This document shows, one piece after another, positions 62,715 through 64,000 of a stretch of DNA of 64,000 nt. Position 1 is the first letter of the stretch. The number at the start of each line of letters is the position of its first letter. The translations under genes and the position numbers were made by a program. This stretch comes from Weissella paramesenteroides ATCC 33313 (GTDB lineage Bacteria; Bacillota; Bacilli; Lactobacillales; Lactobacillaceae): NCBI RefSeq assembly GCF_000160575.1, contig NZ_GG697129.1:447167-511166 (forward strand). Reading direction: 5' to 3'. The notes below the pieces were generated by a model that saw only the letters and a program-made list of their open reading frames with translations, was not told the origin of the DNA and made no database searches.

Positions 62715-62744
62715 ACCATACTCTAATGTTTCGGCTTGTGTCAA
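62715..62744 (-). promoter_or_regulatory. Promoter of the leader and aminotransferase operon
   Basis: TTGACA (62739-62744) and TATGGT (62715-62720), 18-bp spacing on the minus strand. Confidence 0.7.
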
Positions 62745-62805
62745 CCCTTGCAAACGATTTTCTTTTTTATGATATCCTGATATTAATGACTTGGGGGGAA
62801 AATAA

Positions 62806-63402
62806 ATGAACTTAGATGAAAAATTTGCCTATATGGCTACGGGTCAAACTTATAATGATTTAGATCCAATATTAGTGTCTGCCAGAAAAGAATCAACAAA
62901 GTTAACAACCGCCATCAATAATGAGCAAGATATGGCAAAGAAAGAGGTGCTCATTCGCAATCTATTTGGTAGTGCGGGTATTGCACCAGATCTGAATCCA
63001 AATTTTCGTTGTGAATTTGGTCGCAATATTCACGTTGGTGATTACTTTTATGCAAATTATGATACCGTCATTCTAGATGGCGCTAAAGTTACTATTGGTG
63101 ATCGTGTCTTATTCGGTCCTAAAGTTGGACTCTATACCAGCAATCATTCATTTGATGCCCGTGAACGCGAACTTGGTGGTTGCATCGCCAAACCAATTTC
63201 GATTGGTAATCGGTGTTGGTTAGCAGCTAACGTAACTGTGTTACCTGGTGTCACAATTGGGGACGACGTTATCATTGGTGCAGGGAGCGTTGTAACTCAT
63301 GATATTCCAAGCAACGTTATCGCAGTTGGTAACCCTTGCCATGTATTACGAGAAATTACTGAAGCAGACAAAACTGGCTTCAACGGTCAAGATTTTATAT
63401 AA
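62806..63402 (+). CDS. Maltose/galactoside O-acetyltransferase family (LbH)
   Basis: 198 residues. N-terminal maltose-acetyltransferase cap (KFAYMATGQTYNDLDPIL), then left-handed beta-helix hexapeptide repeats (VHVGDYFYANYDTVILDGAKVTIGDRVLFGPKVGLYTSNHSF, abbreviated) and the acetyl-CoA/His region, ending VVTHDIPSNVIAVGNP. It acetylates a sugar 6-hydroxyl; physiological substrate unknown. GGGGGG ribosome site. Confidence 0.9.
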   Translation: MNLDEKFAYMATGQTYNDLDPILVSARKESTKLTTAINNEQDMAKKEVLIRNLFGSAGIAPDLNPNFRCEFGRNIHVGDYFYANYDTVILDGAKVTIGDRVLFGPKVGLYTSNHSFDARERELGGCIAKPISIGNRCWLAANVTVLPGVTIGDDVIIGAGSVVTHDIPSNVIAVGNPCHVLREITEADKTGFNGQDFI

Positions 63403-63460
63403 AAAAAACTGAGAAGTAGATACTGGTTCTTACCAGATTATCAATACTTCTCAGCTTTTT
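63402..63460. terminator. Bidirectional terminator between the two acetyltransferases
   Basis: AACTGAGAAGTA (63407-63418) with TACTTCTCAG (63444-63453), A-run and T-run on opposite sides. Confidence 0.85.
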
Positions 63461-63463
63461 TAT

Positions 63464-64000
63464 TTATACGTGGCGAATAATATGTGCCGGATTTCCAGCA
63501 ACAACGGTATTACTTGGTATATCGTGGGTAACCACACTGCCAGCTCCAACAACGACATTGTCACCAATTGTAACTCCTGGCAAAACAATCACTGATCCAC
63601 CAAACCAGCAGTCATCACCAATCGTAATTGGCAAATCATATTGCCAACCTTCACGACGTAATTCCTTGTTATTTGGATGATGATTTGGTGTGTACAACTG
63701 CGTATTAGGTCCTAAGAAGCAGTTTTTACCAATGGTAATTTTACCAGCACTCAAAATAGTGAAATTCAAATTAATAAATGTTCCTTGGTCAATAAATAAA
63801 TTGTCAGGGTACTCAATATTAGTAATTGGAAAATAAACTTCCACATCATCAGCCATATGCGGTACTAATTCATGTAATTGTTTTAGTGCCTTATCAAAAT
63901 CATCTATCGCAATTTTATTCAATTTTTGAATCGCTTGCGTACTTGATTTAACAATAGCTTGTAATTGGGGTTCCTTCCCATACTGATACCAATCTCCATC
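63464..64000 (-). CDS. Maltose/galactoside O-acetyltransferase family, 5' end beyond window
   Basis: The frame is open from the stop at 63464 to the window edge (about 178 codons seen). Residues from 64000 inward read DGDWYQYGKEPQLQAIVKSS, the N-terminal cap of this family, then the beta-helix with LFIDQGTFINLNFTILSAG, YTPNHHP, DCWFGGSVIVLPGVTIGDN and AGNPAHIIRHV. The true start lies outside. It is convergent with, and paralogous to, the acetyltransferase at 62806. Confidence 0.88.
   Translation of the reverse strand, partial: DGDWYQYGKEPQLQAIVKSSTQAIQKLNKIAIDDFDKALKQLHELVPHMADDVEVYFPITNIEYPDNLFIDQGTFINLNFTILSAGKITIGKNCFLGPNTQLYTPNHHPNNKELRREGWQYDLPITIGDDCWFGGSVIVLPGVTIGDNVVVGAGSVVTHDIPSNTVVAGNPAHIIRHV

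Noticed and set aside
1-64000. tRNA, rRNA, CRISPR arrays, prophage genes
   Set aside because: None could be supported on either strand.

Overview
The window reads as chromosome of a low-GC lactic acid bacterium, most likely Weissella or a close relative in the Leuconostoc/Weissella branch of Lactobacillaceae. Reasons: an L-2-hydroxyisocaproate dehydrogenase very like the classical Weissella (Lactobacillus) confusa enzyme, a secreted protein built from dextransucrase-type glucan-binding repeats, T-box leaders, ECF vitamin transport, an hrtRBA-type heme-efflux locus, and an RlmD that lacks its Fe-S cysteines. The genus call is an inference from protein resemblance. No rRNA, tRNA, CRISPR or phage genes were seen. 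One degenerate IS110-type element is present. Five parS-like sites are spread across the window, which suggests the replication origin is not far away.

Layout. 1-1.0 kb: DUF3021/LytTR pair. 1.0-4.9 kb: Leu-type T-box operon of an FAD-linked 2-hydroxyacid oxidase, an aminotransferase and L-HicDH. 4.9-8.1 kb: dedicated ECF transporter. 8.2-10.4 kb: rlmD and a small alarmone synthetase. 10.6-13.5 kb: a stop-interrupted BMP-family binding protein, then guaA. 13.6-16.3 kb: IS110 remnant plus orphan short ORFs. 16.3-19.8 kb: proBA and dsdA. 19.9-23.3 kb: sugar MFS, GH43 glycosidase and a divergent ArsR-type regulator with a large C-terminal domain. 23.5-31.0 kb: a GT-C/GT2/PAP2/DedA cell-surface glycosylation operon, a two-component system and a secreted matrixin-like protease, linked by a shared 34-nt element. 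31.1-38.1 kb: SDR, TipAS-type MerR, niaP/niaR, a frameshifted lactate oxidase, and a T-box(Met)-controlled YxjG-type methyltransferase. 38.2-41.4 kb: hrtRBA-like operon and the glucan-binding protein. 41.5-46.3 kb: purine permease and guanine deaminase, then bioY-birA-CHY zinc finger. 46.4-51.9 kb: small metabolic genes. 52-56.9 kb: ABC exporter, LacI/MFS sugar locus, second DUF3021. 57-60.1 kb: 2-hydroxyacid dehydrogenase, RarD, pentapeptide protein, PEBP. 60.2-62.8 kb: second aminotransferase/2-hydroxyacid dehydrogenase pair behind a leader-peptide attenuator. 62.8-64 kb: two acetyltransferases.

The strongest theme is amino-acid-responsive control of keto-acid/hydroxy-acid exchange. Two paralogous aminotransferases are each co-transcribed with a 2-hydroxyacid dehydrogenase of opposite stereochemistry. 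They sit behind different sensors: a T-box whose specifier reads UUG (Leu), and a 19-residue leader peptide rich in Trp/Tyr/Phe codons followed by a strong terminator. A second theme is visible operators matching the adjacent regulators (NiaR, BirA, HrtR, LacI/CcpA, PurR-like). Three genes carry single disabling lesions in otherwise clean frames: BMP (stop), IS110 transposase (stop plus probable deletions) and lactate oxidase (frameshift).
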